The notes under the pieces were generated by a model that ran no database searches, was not told the DNA's origin, and was given only the letters and a program-made list of their open reading frames with translations. The position numbers were made by a program, and so were the translations under genes. Positions 16,398 through 23,517 of a stretch of DNA of 26,065 nucleotides are shown piece by piece (positions within the stretch are counted from its first letter, which is position 1; each line of letters opens with the position of its first letter). The stretch covers positions 1 to 26,065 of the IMG/VR virus record IMGVR_UViG_3300044302_005204. One strand, 5' to 3'. The stretch comes from a virus.

Positions 16398-18299
16398 TTA
16401 GTATGTTGTTACGCGTCCTTTAATATCTGTATTAGGGTATTTTAATTCAAAAATACTTGGGTCTAATGAGGGGTAAATTACCTCATTTTTAGTTGCTGTA
16501 TCTAAAGGATATTTATATTGAGAATATCCTGAAAGGGCTCCTGATTTATTTGAAAATGTAACACTTTCAACTGTTTGAACTCCTTTTACTCCTCCTATTA
16601 CGTTTTTAATATCTGTAATAATTATAGGTTGATTTATTTGCCATTTATCTATATTGAAATAGCTTTTTAATTCATTAATACAATCTAATATTACACTTTG
16701 GTTGTTATAATTTTTAAAAGCAGTAACTTCAAAATCAATAGCTATATTAATTACAAAAGCATCCTTAATATTAATAGCATCTGTTAAAGTTCTAAATTCT
16801 TCTAAATATGTAGCTAAATTTGTTTTTGTAGCTGTATTTAAGGTAGCTAATTCTTTACTAGAATTATACCCCATAACATATAAATTCATAGCTAAAGGGT
16901 TAGGAATACGATGTTCTAAACTATAAGAACCTGGATTTAAAGCTATTTGATCATCTTGAACGATATATGCTTTAGCTACACTCCCAAATTGTGGAGGCAT
17001 AGATAGGGCTCTTATAATATAATCTTCTCTAGTTATTGTTCTACCTTGAGTAGAAAAATTAGCCATAGTATTTAGTCTTATATCTTCTATACTATCACCA
17101 TCACTTCCTCCTCTTGCTGCTTTTGGATTAGTAACAGTTATGCTACTATTTATAAAGTTTTTCATACTTGAAACTAGGTTAGGTTTAAAGTTAACCTGTA
17201 GAGTTTCTTTATTAACAATAGTATTACTATTTACATTAGCTCCTAACCCCCCTCCTGCTATATATTTTATATTTAAGGTAGTATTTGCAGGGGCTTGGCC
17301 ATAAGCTTTTGTATGAAGAAAATTAGAAGGATCATAAAAAGTATCTAATTTATTTCTTCCATCTTTAATACCTAGTCCTATATTATCTGGGTTAGGAACA
17401 ATTAGTTCATCAGATTGTGTGCTTGTACCTGCTCCAAATTGAATTTCTATCCTATTGTTAGGTTTAACTCTAGATATAAATCTTCTAGGGACTTGTTTTG
17501 TTTTTAATAAGTAAGGAGTTTGATGGGAGTATTGGCTTAACGAAGGATCATTAGCTTCATTATTTGGGACCTTTTCAAATATAGTATCTTGAGCTAAAAA
17601 ATCAACCTCAGACCATTCATTACCTTCTCCATCTGTAATAGAATCTATAGCTATTATATCAGTATCAAATAGAGTTATAGTTTTAAATTTTGTAGCAGAA
17701 CCTATTGTAATATTTTGAGATCTTACTTCACCAGATATAGCGGGGACTGTTTTTGTTAAAATATAGTATTCAGGATTCATACTTGAATCATACTGATATA
17801 TGCTTGATGTAGTTTGTCCAAAAGAAGAAGAATAAGTAAAATCACAATCACGTGTAGTATAAAATGTAGGCCCATCAGTAGAAGTAAAAGTAGCATTAGC
17901 CATAATAACTGTAGCATAGTCATAATCAGGTACATATGCCCCATCTAACATTTTAGAAGGTACTAATTGTGATATTTCTAAGTCTACACTAGCTGCTGTT
18001 GTTACTTTGGGTTTATATCCCATCGCATGAGCCATATTATATAAATTTTCTCTATCTTGTGCTAAAGATAGGAAAGTTTCCTGCATTTGAGTATCAGTAT
18101 AAAAAGATAATACATCACCTACGTAAGCAGCCATTTCTAAAAACATCATACCTGGATTTCCTTCACTAAAATCATTAAAATTTTGAGGAAAATAAGTTTT
18201 AGCAAACTCTATAAGTTGATTTTTATAAGAATCAAAATCTTTATTTAGATATTTAACATCTTTACTTTGAAATTTATTTGATACTTTATTATAAGCCAT
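16398..18299 (-). CDS. gp6: Baseplate wedge protein, T4 gp6-like (baseplate J family)
   Basis: This is a 633-residue protein, close to T4 gp6 at 660. gp6 forms the inner ring of the baseplate, joining wedges around the hub and controlling contraction. The N-terminal region has the family pattern: LNKDFDSYKNQLIEFAKTYFP, then FSEGNPGMMFLEMAAYVGDVLSFYTD, then QETFLSLAQDRENLYNMAHAMGYKP. The centre has a SRVKPNNRIEIQFGAG strand and a GGGLGANVNSNT loop. TREDYIIRALSMPPQFGSVA near residue 420 is another typical gp6 segment. It immediately follows gp25 through a TAATATG junction, the usual gp25-gp6 pairing of T4-like phages. The assignment is firm. Confidence 0.92.
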   Translation of the reverse strand: MAYNKVSNKFQSKDVKYLNKDFDSYKNQLIEFAKTYFPQNFNDFSEGNPGMMFLEMAAYVGDVLSFYTDTQMQETFLSLAQDRENLYNMAHAMGYKPKVTTAASVDLEISQLVPSKMLDGAYVPDYDYATVIMANATFTSTDGPTFYTTRDCDFTYSSSFGQTTSSIYQYDSSMNPEYYILTKTVPAISGEVRSQNITIGSATKFKTITLFDTDIIAIDSITDGEGNEWSEVDFLAQDTIFEKVPNNEANDPSLSQYSHQTPYLLKTKQVPRRFISRVKPNNRIEIQFGAGTSTQSDELIVPNPDNIGLGIKDGRNKLDTFYDPSNFLHTKAYGQAPANTTLNIKYIAGGGLGANVNSNTIVNKETLQVNFKPNLVSSMKNFINSSITVTNPKAARGGSDGDSIEDIRLNTMANFSTQGRTITREDYIIRALSMPPQFGSVAKAYIVQDDQIALNPGSYSLEHRIPNPLAMNLYVMGYNSSKELATLNTATKTNLATYLEEFRTLTDAINIKDAFVINIAIDFEVTAFKNYNNQSVILDCINELKSYFNIDKWQINQPIIITDIKNVIGGVKGVQTVESVTFSNKSGALSGYSQYKYPLDTATKNEVIYPSLDPSIFELKYPNTDIKGRVTTY

Positions 18300-18300
18300 A

Positions 18301-18711
18301 TTATCTAAAATTTAATTGTATAACATCTGATTTATTATTTAATAAATTTTTATAAATAATAGTCAGATGAAGTAAGTGTTCATTGTCGTCATTTTTTTTA
18401 ACTGTCATTTCTTCTAAACTTATATTAGGGATATGGGTTCTTATTTGGTTTCTTGTTCTTAATTTTAATAAATCTAAATTTAAATTAGATTCAAATAGAT
18501 ATTTTTTTATTCCTATTCCATATTTAGGTAAATTTACTCTTTCTCCGGGTTGGGTTAAAAGTAAATTAATAAGATTAGCCTTATTTTGTTCAGACATAAG
18601 TTTAGTCCCATTAAAAAAATTTTTTTCATCTATAGGGAATCCTACTCCTATCGTAACATTTTTGTTTTGATCTAAGGGGTTTATTCTTTTATGTTCTTTT
18701 ATTATAGGCAT
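18301..18711 (-). CDS. gp25: Baseplate wedge protein, T4 gp25-like (GPW/gp25 family)
   Basis: This is a 136-residue protein; T4 gp25 has 132. It is a sheath-initiator and wedge-core component conserved in contractile tails and type VI secretion systems. The family landmarks are visible: GVGFPIDE near 22-29, NLINLLLTQPGERVNLPKYG (46-65) with the conserved Pro-Gly-Glu-Arg at 55-58, and KKYLFE ending in Glu 74. A Leu-rich helix (LDLLKLRTRNQIRTHIP) follows, then a terminal strand pair. It is encoded directly before gp6, with only one base between stop and start, and after a coiled-coil protein with a 6-base gap. Despite the historical lysozyme label of this family, no catalytic role is claimed. 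Confidence 0.92.
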   Translation of the reverse strand: MPIIKEHKRINPLDQNKNVTIGVGFPIDEKNFFNGTKLMSEQNKANLINLLLTQPGERVNLPKYGIGIKKYLFESNLNLDLLKLRTRNQIRTHIPNISLEEMTVKKNDDNEHLLHLTIIYKNLLNNKSDVIQLNFR

Positions 18712-18717
18712 TGTTTA

Positions 18718-19167
18718 TTATCCCTTTTTTTTATTTATTGCTTGCATCAAATCACTATAATCTCTTGTTACTGCATTAGCTACTTCAGTAGGCATACCTG
18801 CTGTATCCATAGGTAAAGGGGCTCCACTTGAAAAAGGAGAAGATAAACTTACAGGAGCGTTTGCTGTTTCTGTATTTGTATCCCCCATTGCTGTTTCTGT
18901 TAAGAGGTCATTTAAAGTACTATTACTTGAAAAGGTTGTATTTGGGCGTGGCTTTTTTATAGGGGCTTTACCCATAATTTTTTCTTTTAAAGTATTTTGT
19001 GTTTCTTCTGATACTGGTAAGTTAGAAGATTGTTGTTGTTCTATTATTTGAGGTTTAATTTCGTCTCTTAAGTCTTCTTTTAAAGATTTAATTTCTCTGC
19101 GTAATGCGTAATCAATTTCTTCTCTAACTACTTTTCTAATTAGATTTTCAAATGTTTTTGCTTTCAT
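18718..19167 (-). CDS. Hypothetical baseplate-locus protein with N-terminal coiled coil
   Basis: This is a 149-residue protein of unknown function. Residues 1-45 form a charged amphipathic helix (FENLIRKVVREEIDYALRRE, then IKSLKEDLRDEI), probably a coiled coil. The centre is disordered and rich in Ser, Thr, Pro and Asn. A short helix closes the protein near 128-147 (ANAVTRDYSDLMQAINKKK). The sequence has no transmembrane segment or catalytic motif. A candidate promoter sits 12 bases before the ATG and only 6 bases separate it from gp25, so it may lead a gp25-gp6 transcript. It could be a chaperone, scaffold or linker for baseplate assembly. Confidence 0.45.
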   Translation of the reverse strand: MKAKTFENLIRKVVREEIDYALRREIKSLKEDLRDEIKPQIIEQQQSSNLPVSEETQNTLKEKIMGKAPIKKPRPNTTFSSNSTLNDLLTETAMGDTNTETANAPVSLSSPFSSGAPLPMDTAGMPTEVANAVTRDYSDLMQAINKKKG

Positions 19168-19179
19168 ATAAAATTGTTA

Positions 19180-19194
19180 TTTGTTATAAATATA
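19180..19194 (-). promoter_or_regulatory. Candidate late promoter element
   Basis: The minus strand reads TATATTTATAACAAA, ending 12 bases before the ATG at 19167, in a 40-base intergenic gap. It differs by one base from the elements before the genes at 5958 and 22727. A gp55-dependent late promoter driving the wedge genes is inferred. Confidence 0.45.
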
Positions 19195-19207
19195 GTTTTT
19201 TTTTAAA

Positions 19208-20251
19208 TTATTGCAGCTGATTTGGACTAATATTAACTTGAGTGAATGATAGGTTATATTGTTCTCTAAATTGTGCGTCAAGTTTTACTAGTCTTTCAAC
19301 AGCTACGAGATTATTTTGTGATAATAATGTTTGAAGAATATTTTGATAATGGTCATTATACCAAGTTATGGCATCGTCATAAGTTGCAAATCCTCTTGTA
19401 GGGTCTCCTACCCAGTTGTTCCCATCATTATTATTATTATCATTATCATAATCATCTGTGTCTTGAGTATCTGTATCTCCATTATCAAATCCATCAAAAT
19501 CATCTGTGTCACTTTGAGCAGCTAAAAAGTTATTACAATTTAATTCATGTTGGTTACGTAAGCTTTGTAAATAAACAGCCATTGATACTGCTTGGTCCCT
19601 TATACCTGCTACTCTTTCTCTAAAAGCTAACATTTTATTATATGTAAGCAGAGCCATGTCTATAATATTTTGTATCATAGGGGGGATTGCAATAATAAGA
19701 TTTGCATATCCTAATATAGCCTTTCTAGCATTGTCTCTTGATGATGTAATTTTATCTTCTGCAGTAGCATTTGAAAACATAGCAGTAAAAGTTAATAGTA
19801 AAAGAGGAGCTAATGCTACTATTATTCGTAATATCTCCATTATAGGTTCTATTTTACATAATATACGTTGAATTTTTCCTAAAGGACCTGCAGGTTGGTC
19901 TTCTGAACCTGTTTCTTCTGAACATCCTTCTACTCCTTCTACTAATTTTCCTAATTTATCTAAATATTTGTCAAATTGTTCTAATGACCCTTCAAGTATA
20001 TTTTTTGCAGTAACTAAAATATCATTAATTTCATCATATTTTTCGTTCCATTTTTCCATGCCTTTTTCACTGCATGTTTCTTCGTTTACATCTACTTTTA
20101 AGTCTTCTTGTATACTTTTTGCTGTTGGGAGTTTCTGTTGTTGTTCTAAAAGTTTCTTTTTAACTTCTTTCATTAACCATTGTTTACCCCTATTTATTTG
20201 AGGGGTAATTTGAGATATTACTATATTTCTTATTTGTCTATTTAAAGCCAT
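19208..20251 (-). CDS. Baseplate-locus protein with two hydrophobic segments and acidic linker
   Basis: This is a 347-residue protein I do not recognise. The N-terminal 110 residues are helical and charged, with cysteines at 60 and 110. Two strongly hydrophobic stretches follow: about 138-159 (EILRIIVALAPLLLLTFTAM) and about 179-201 (ILGYANLIIAIPPMIQNII, continuing), separated by a short charged loop and so resembling a membrane hairpin. Residues about 247-278 are an Asp/Asn/Gly low-complexity linker, and a C-terminal helical domain (about 288-332) ends the protein. It lies between the spike protein and the gp25 cluster, starting 2 bases after the spike stop. Hydrophobic segments are unusual in a baseplate protein. 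They may act in crossing the host inner membrane or be buried in a multimer. No T4 counterpart is evident, and tape-measure-like function is only a possibility. Confidence 0.45.
   Translation of the reverse strand: MALNRQIRNIVISQITPQINRGKQWLMKEVKKKLLEQQQKLPTAKSIQEDLKVDVNEETCSEKGMEKWNEKYDEINDILVTAKNILEGSLEQFDKYLDKLGKLVEGVEGCSEETGSEDQPAGPLGKIQRILCKIEPIMEILRIIVALAPLLLLTFTAMFSNATAEDKITSSRDNARKAILGYANLIIAIPPMIQNIIDMALLTYNKMLAFRERVAGIRDQAVSMAVYLQSLRNQHELNCNNFLAAQSDTDDFDGFDNGDTDTQDTDDYDNDNNNNDGNNWVGDPTRGFATYDDAITWYNDHYQNILQTLLSQNNLVAVERLVKLDAQFREQYNLSFTQVNISPNQLQ
19424..19456. repeat. Trinucleotide-rich low-complexity tract (ATT/ATC)
   Basis: The plus strand has an ATC/ATT repeat run that encodes the Asp/Asn-rich linker of the hydrophobic baseplate-locus protein on the minus strand. 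Such tracts can change length by replication slippage in steps of one codon without breaking the frame. Confidence 0.7.
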
Positions 20252-20253
20252 GG

Positions 20254-20811
20254 CTATGCTATTTTTACTTTTTTACTTAACATATCTACAAGTCTTTGTT
20301 TAAGAATTTTCATATTATCTTTAGTTATTTTAAAAGCTTTTTCATTTGCTTCTCCTCCTATCATAGTCTCTGGACCACCTGAAGATGTAAATTCAGAGTC
20401 ATTTACTCTGTATGAAACCCCATATTGAACACCAAAAATTACTTGACCTATAACATCTATAATGTCATCTAAAATATCAAGTAATTCAAATCCAAGAACT
20501 GCAGGTTGTTCAGGTAAACCTGTAATATTATCCATTCCTAAAAATACATAAGTAGTATTTATTACAAACCTAGATTGAACTCCTCCATCAAAATTAAACC
20601 CCCCATTAGTACTAAATCCTATACCCTTATCTGCAAAATGAAGTATACTATCACTTTTAGCATTAAATACTAATCTATCTGAATTTAATATAACTTGATT
20701 ACCTATATAAGTTTGTGGACTTTGTGGTACATAAGAAGAAGCAGCCGCCATCGATATCCTGGTAGCCATATTCCAATCTCCTTGTACTATTGCGTGTGAT
20801 TCTAATCCCAT
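20254..20811 (-). CDS. Baseplate spike-like protein (short beta-structured spike)
   Basis: This is a 185-residue protein counted from the ATG at 20811. A TTG at 20820 would add three residues, but the ATG sits one base after the preceding stop, matching other junctions here. Residues about 36-76 repeat a strand pattern (NQVILNSDRLVFNA, then DSILHFADKGIGFSTNGGFNFDG) like the intertwined beta-helix of gp5 or VgrG spikes. GLPEQPAVLGFELLDILDDI (98-117) resembles a conserved segment I recall from phage baseplate spike proteins. A basic helix (KDNMKILKQRLVDMLSKKVK) ends it. It follows the OB-fold and peptidase genes in the order of the domains in T4 gp5. It would form the needle that punctures the outer membrane. 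The beta-helix reading is by eye. Confidence 0.55.
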   Translation of the reverse strand: MGLESHAIVQGDWNMATRISMAAASSYVPQSPQTYIGNQVILNSDRLVFNAKSDSILHFADKGIGFSTNGGFNFDGGVQSRFVINTTYVFLGMDNITGLPEQPAVLGFELLDILDDIIDVIGQVIFGVQYGVSYRVNDSEFTSSGGPETMIGGEANEKAFKITKDNMKILKQRLVDMLSKKVKIA

Positions 20812-20812
20812 A

Positions 20813-21382
20813 TTATTCAATTACTGCATCTAATGCAGGTTTATTTATATCATGGGTAAAATTACCTGATCTTGTTGTATTCTCACTTTCATAAAAACTA
20901 TGAACTGTATCTTTTTCAGAAGAAATAGATAATGTTTTTGGGAGACTATACTCATTATAGGAAATATGAATCCATGAACTATTTGTATTATTTTGACTAT
21001 ATTGGCCTCTTTCAGGATATTCCCATATTAATTGAGTAAAATAAGGTAAATTATTAACACACCAATTAAATAATACAGATGTAGATCTACCTATACTAAT
21101 AAAATCTACTGCATATCCTTTAATATGTTGGGAGTTTTCAACTCCTGGAGGTGAAAGTTGTGAATTTAATGCTTTACTTCTATATGCAGATTTAATAGCA
21201 ATATCTCCAAAAGCATCTATAAGGGGTCCTATGCAATACATATGTACTTGTTGTAAATTATGCCATATAAAATCTTCAGTAAGAAGAGGATCAGTACCAA
21301 CATCAACCCCCGGGTAGTTATTGATACTTTTCATTATAGCAACTTCACTATATATTTGTTCATATTTATTAAATCTTGCCAT
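20813..21382 (-). CDS. M15-family zinc peptidase, likely tail-associated peptidoglycan hydrolase
   Basis: This 189-residue enzyme would cleave peptide cross-links in peptidoglycan. It shows the M15 (VanY/D-Ala-D-Ala peptidase) motifs in order: AYRS at 66-69, NSQHIKGYAVDF at 83-94 with zinc ligands His86 and Asp93, LIWE with the candidate catalytic Glu121, and WIHISY with zinc ligand His139. No signal peptide, membrane segment or holin gene is near. It sits between an OB-fold hub protein and a spike protein, with single-base spacing on both sides. That points to a baseplate enzyme that locally opens the cell wall during infection, replacing the lysozyme domain of T4 gp5. A conventional endolysin for host lysis is the alternative. 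The catalytic family is firm; the role in the particle is inferred. Confidence 0.85.
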   Translation of the reverse strand: MARFNKYEQIYSEVAIMKSINNYPGVDVGTDPLLTEDFIWHNLQQVHMYCIGPLIDAFGDIAIKSAYRSKALNSQLSPPGVENSQHIKGYAVDFISIGRSTSVLFNWCVNNLPYFTQLIWEYPERGQYSQNNTNSSWIHISYNEYSLPKTLSISSEKDTVHSFYESENTTRSGNFTHDINKPALDAVIE

Positions 21383-21383
21383 A

Positions 21384-22349
21384 TTATCCTAATATTTCAC
21401 TTAAATTTACTCCTGCAGGAACTATATAGGTTTCTGGTAAAGAAAATATAGTTTGTGGGAGTATTATTTGTTCTTCTGTAGGAGCTATATCGTAAAATGC
21501 TGTTTCTGAATCTTCTAAATATTGTAATTCGTTTTCTGTTTGTAATTCAAGAGGAACTAAATTAGGAGATTCACTTAATACTATATCTTCTTCTACATTA
21601 TCATTTAAATCATTATTTTGTATTTTAGGAGCTTTTACTTTTGTAGTAAAAATACTTACTGCTGAACCATAAGACCCATCGTTTGTAGATGCAGGTATAA
21701 AATCAGATATTTGTTGTCTAGAACATAAATATATACTAGAGTCATCATCATTTATATTTTCAACTATACGTTCAAAAGATTCTCCTCTATCTTTTGTTCC
21801 TTGTCCGTTTCTAATTATAGTAATAGGTTCACCAGGTTCTCCTTCATTGCTCCAAGAATTTTGATGAGTAGTGCTTTCTGAAGAGTTATTTGTTGTAGAT
21901 CCAAATCTTATACTATTTCCCCATCGACCTTCAAAAGTTATATCTCCTTCATATGGTCTTAAAGGTTGTATATTTTCTTTTATTTTAAAAGTTCTACCTT
22001 GTTCATAATCTGAATTATATACATTTAATTGTCCTGGTAAAGGGGATCCTTGAGGAGCTTGATGAAGAGATATAGGTGAGCCATAATACCATATTTCGGC
22101 TTCATTATTATTGTATTCAGAACTAGGAGCAGGATATATATGTACTAATTCTTTTCTTACAGGATAATGTGACAAGTTGAAATGTAGTGGTCTTGCAACA
22201 TGACAACTTCCATAATTATCAGTTGCTGGTTCATCTTGACCTAACCAAGTAAAAAGAATACTACCTATAGAATCTTCTTCTCCTAAAGTAGAATAATATT
22301 TTGCGTCTAAGGCATCTAATATAATAAGTTGTACTTTTCCTATATACAT
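21384..22349 (-). CDS. Baseplate hub protein with gp5-type OB-fold pattern
   Basis: This is a 321-residue protein. Residues about 50-75 (HVARPLHFNLSHYPVRKELVH, then IYPAP) and 131-151 (RPYEGDITFEGRWGNSIRFG) match the strand pattern of OB-fold hub proteins in T4-like phages. EPITIIRNGQG (174-184) and ENINDDDSSIYLCSRQQI (197-214) complete the barrel-like region. The C-terminal 100 residues are acidic and low in structure, ending in a short strand-rich segment around 285-321 (TIFSLPETYIVPAG) that could dock a partner. It is followed after one base by the peptidase and then the spike, paralleling the domain order of T4 gp5. It would form the tail-tip ring that holds the spike. The alternative is another hub protein with a similar fold. 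Confidence 0.6.
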   Translation of the reverse strand: MYIGKVQLIILDALDAKYYSTLGEEDSIGSILFTWLGQDEPATDNYGSCHVARPLHFNLSHYPVRKELVHIYPAPSSEYNNNEAEIWYYGSPISLHQAPQGSPLPGQLNVYNSDYEQGRTFKIKENIQPLRPYEGDITFEGRWGNSIRFGSTTNNSSESTTHQNSWSNEGEPGEPITIIRNGQGTKDRGESFERIVENINDDDSSIYLCSRQQISDFIPASTNDGSYGSAVSIFTTKVKAPKIQNNDLNDNVEEDIVLSESPNLVPLELQTENELQYLEDSETAFYDIAPTEEQIILPQTIFSLPETYIVPAGVNLSEILG

Positions 22350-22352
22350 TAT

Positions 22353-22727
22353 CTATTCTTCTTTAGGTTCTTCTAATTGTTTAGGTTTTTCAACAGTTTT
22401 TGATATTTCTTCTGCTACATTCTGAAGTTGTTCCATTTCTTCTTCTGTTAATAATCCCCCATCGCCACTAGAAGTAGCTCCTGTAGATAAGCGTTGTACT
22501 ATAGCAGCCATTTTTATTAGTTGGTCGTCATTTTTAACGCTGATTTCCATATATTCTTTAATTAAGGGTACTACTACAGTGGCATCTCCTAAAGAAGTAA
22601 TAAGAGGACGCAATTCAGCAATTAAAGAAGCTAATTGTTTTGATTTTTTTGATTGATTTTTGTGAATTTCTTTTAATAAGTCAGAAAAACTTTTATCATC
22701 AAAAATTATTTGGTTTAATGAGTCCAT
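22353..22727 (-). CDS. Small helical protein, first gene of the baseplate block
   Basis: This is a 124-residue protein predicted by eye to be nearly all helix. The N-terminal half is basic and Leu-rich (FSDLLKEIHKNQSKKSKQLA, then SLIAELRPLITSLGDATVV). A Gly/Ser hinge lies at about 84-91 and the acidic tail (residues 93-124) is rich in Glu, Lys and Pro. No family is recognised with certainty. It is the first gene after the candidate late promoter, and 3 bases separate it from the OB-fold hub gene, so it is probably co-expressed with the hub genes. An assembly chaperone or small hub component is possible. Confidence 0.45.
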   Translation of the reverse strand: MDSLNQIIFDDKSFSDLLKEIHKNQSKKSKQLASLIAELRPLITSLGDATVVVPLIKEYMEISVKNDDQLIKMAAIVQRLSTGATSSGDGGLLTEEEMEQLQNVAEEISKTVEKPKQLEEPKEE

Positions 22728-22736
22728 ATTTAACGG

Positions 22737-22751
22737 TTTATTATAAATATA
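22737..22751 (-). promoter_or_regulatory. Candidate late promoter at head of the virion gene block
   Basis: The minus strand reads TATATTTATAATAAA, ending 9 bases before the ATG at 22727. It is identical over 15 bases to the element before the gene at 5958. It lies exactly where the regulatory genes end and the structural genes begin, directly after a palindrome that may be a terminator. The late-promoter role is inferred. Confidence 0.5.
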
Positions 22752-22752
22752 A

Positions 22753-22768
22753 AAGGATTTAAATCCTT
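22753..22768 (-). terminator. 16-bp perfect palindrome over the late sigma stop codon, possible terminator
   Basis: The sequence AAGGATTTAAATCCTT is a perfect palindrome and includes the TAA stop of the sigma gene. As RNA it can form a 6-bp stem with a 4-base loop, followed on the minus strand by TTTTATATTTAT, a weak U-rich tract. It may be a weak intrinsic terminator or a protein-binding operator next to the candidate late promoter. The stem is AT-rich, so confidence is low. Confidence 0.35.
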
Positions 22769-23514
22769 ACATATCCCGTATCACGATATTCGTTATGGAG
22801 TTTTTTATATATTTTTTTTAAGTATTTTGTTACTTTAGTAATAACTGGAGTTTCTACATTAGTCATTTCGCGAATATAAATATATAGTGCTTTTTTATTA
22901 AAAATTTCTAAATTTTCTCTACGTTTAAAGAGAGTATTTACAGCATCACAAACTTTTCTATCGTTATCTTTTTTAAACATAGTAAACATATGTTTATCTA
23001 CATATGCAGTAAAGTAATCTATAAAATCTTTTAATTCTTTTTTTCTTTCATCTCTACCTAATGAATGTATAACACTACTATCTTCATCTGCAGCCATAAC
23101 ATCTGTTTTTATTTTTTTCTTCTTATAATTGTTATTATTATAAAGAATGAGGTAGTTTTTACCTACAATAGAAAAATAAGAAAAAGCTTTTGATCCTTTA
23201 GATGGGTCAAAATAGTCTAATTTTTCTAAGAGAAAACAAATTACTTCATGTTTTAGGTCTTCTAAATTATCTACTTCTGTATAGTAAAACTTAAAAGTAT
23301 GGATAAGATTTTCTGCTAGTTTATAAAAAGGGTAATGAATACGAGTTTTATATATGTAATCTCTTTCATCTTGGTTAGAGGATTCTAAATATTGTTTTAT
23401 AGCTAAGTCTGTATCTTCAGTAAAGTATCTTTTTTTTGTTCTTTTTCTTCCTCTCTTTTTTTTAGGAGGAGGAATAGAGTCTGATTCCAGTTTAATTTTG
23501 GTTTGGTTTGTCAT
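22759..23514 (-). CDS. gp55: Late-transcription RNA polymerase sigma factor, T4 gp55-like
   Basis: gp55 binds host core RNA polymerase and directs it to late promoters, coupled to replication through the sliding clamp in T4. The sigma region 2-like core is at about 84-124 (LEDLKHEVICFLLEKLDYFD, then PSKGSKAFSYFSIVGKNYLI), preceded by a conserved helical segment (YPFYKLAENLIHTFKFYY, 61-78). At 251 residues it is longer than T4 gp55 (185). The N-terminus is strongly basic and disordered (PPPKKKRGRKRTKKR, 15-29). The C-terminal 40 residues (REMTNVETPVITKVTKYLKK, from 215) may form an extra helix-turn-helix. I do not see an obvious C-terminal clamp-binding hydrophobic motif. It lies between a small membrane protein and the start of the virion block. 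Confidence 0.82.
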   Translation of the reverse strand: MTNQTKIKLESDSIPPPKKKRGRKRTKKRYFTEDTDLAIKQYLESSNQDERDYIYKTRIHYPFYKLAENLIHTFKFYYTEVDNLEDLKHEVICFLLEKLDYFDPSKGSKAFSYFSIVGKNYLILYNNNNYKKKKIKTDVMAADEDSSVIHSLGRDERKKELKDFIDYFTAYVDKHMFTMFKKDNDRKVCDAVNTLFKRRENLEIFNKKALYIYIREMTNVETPVITKVTKYLKKIYKKLHNEYRDTGYVRI

Positions 23515-23517
23515 ATT

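Noticed and set aside
19331-20201. Several plus-strand frames of 64-77 codons
   Set aside because: They lie antisense to the hydrophobic baseplate-locus gene; one is just the Ile-rich translation of the ATT/ATC tract.
20812-20820. TTG start adding three residues to the spike-like protein
   Set aside because: The ATG at 20811 fits the TAATATG junction pattern of neighbouring genes, so the TTG extension is less likely.
20813-21382. M15 peptidase as a stand-alone endolysin in a lysis cassette
   Set aside because: No holin- or spanin-like gene adjoins it and both neighbours look like baseplate hub proteins; kept only as an alternative.
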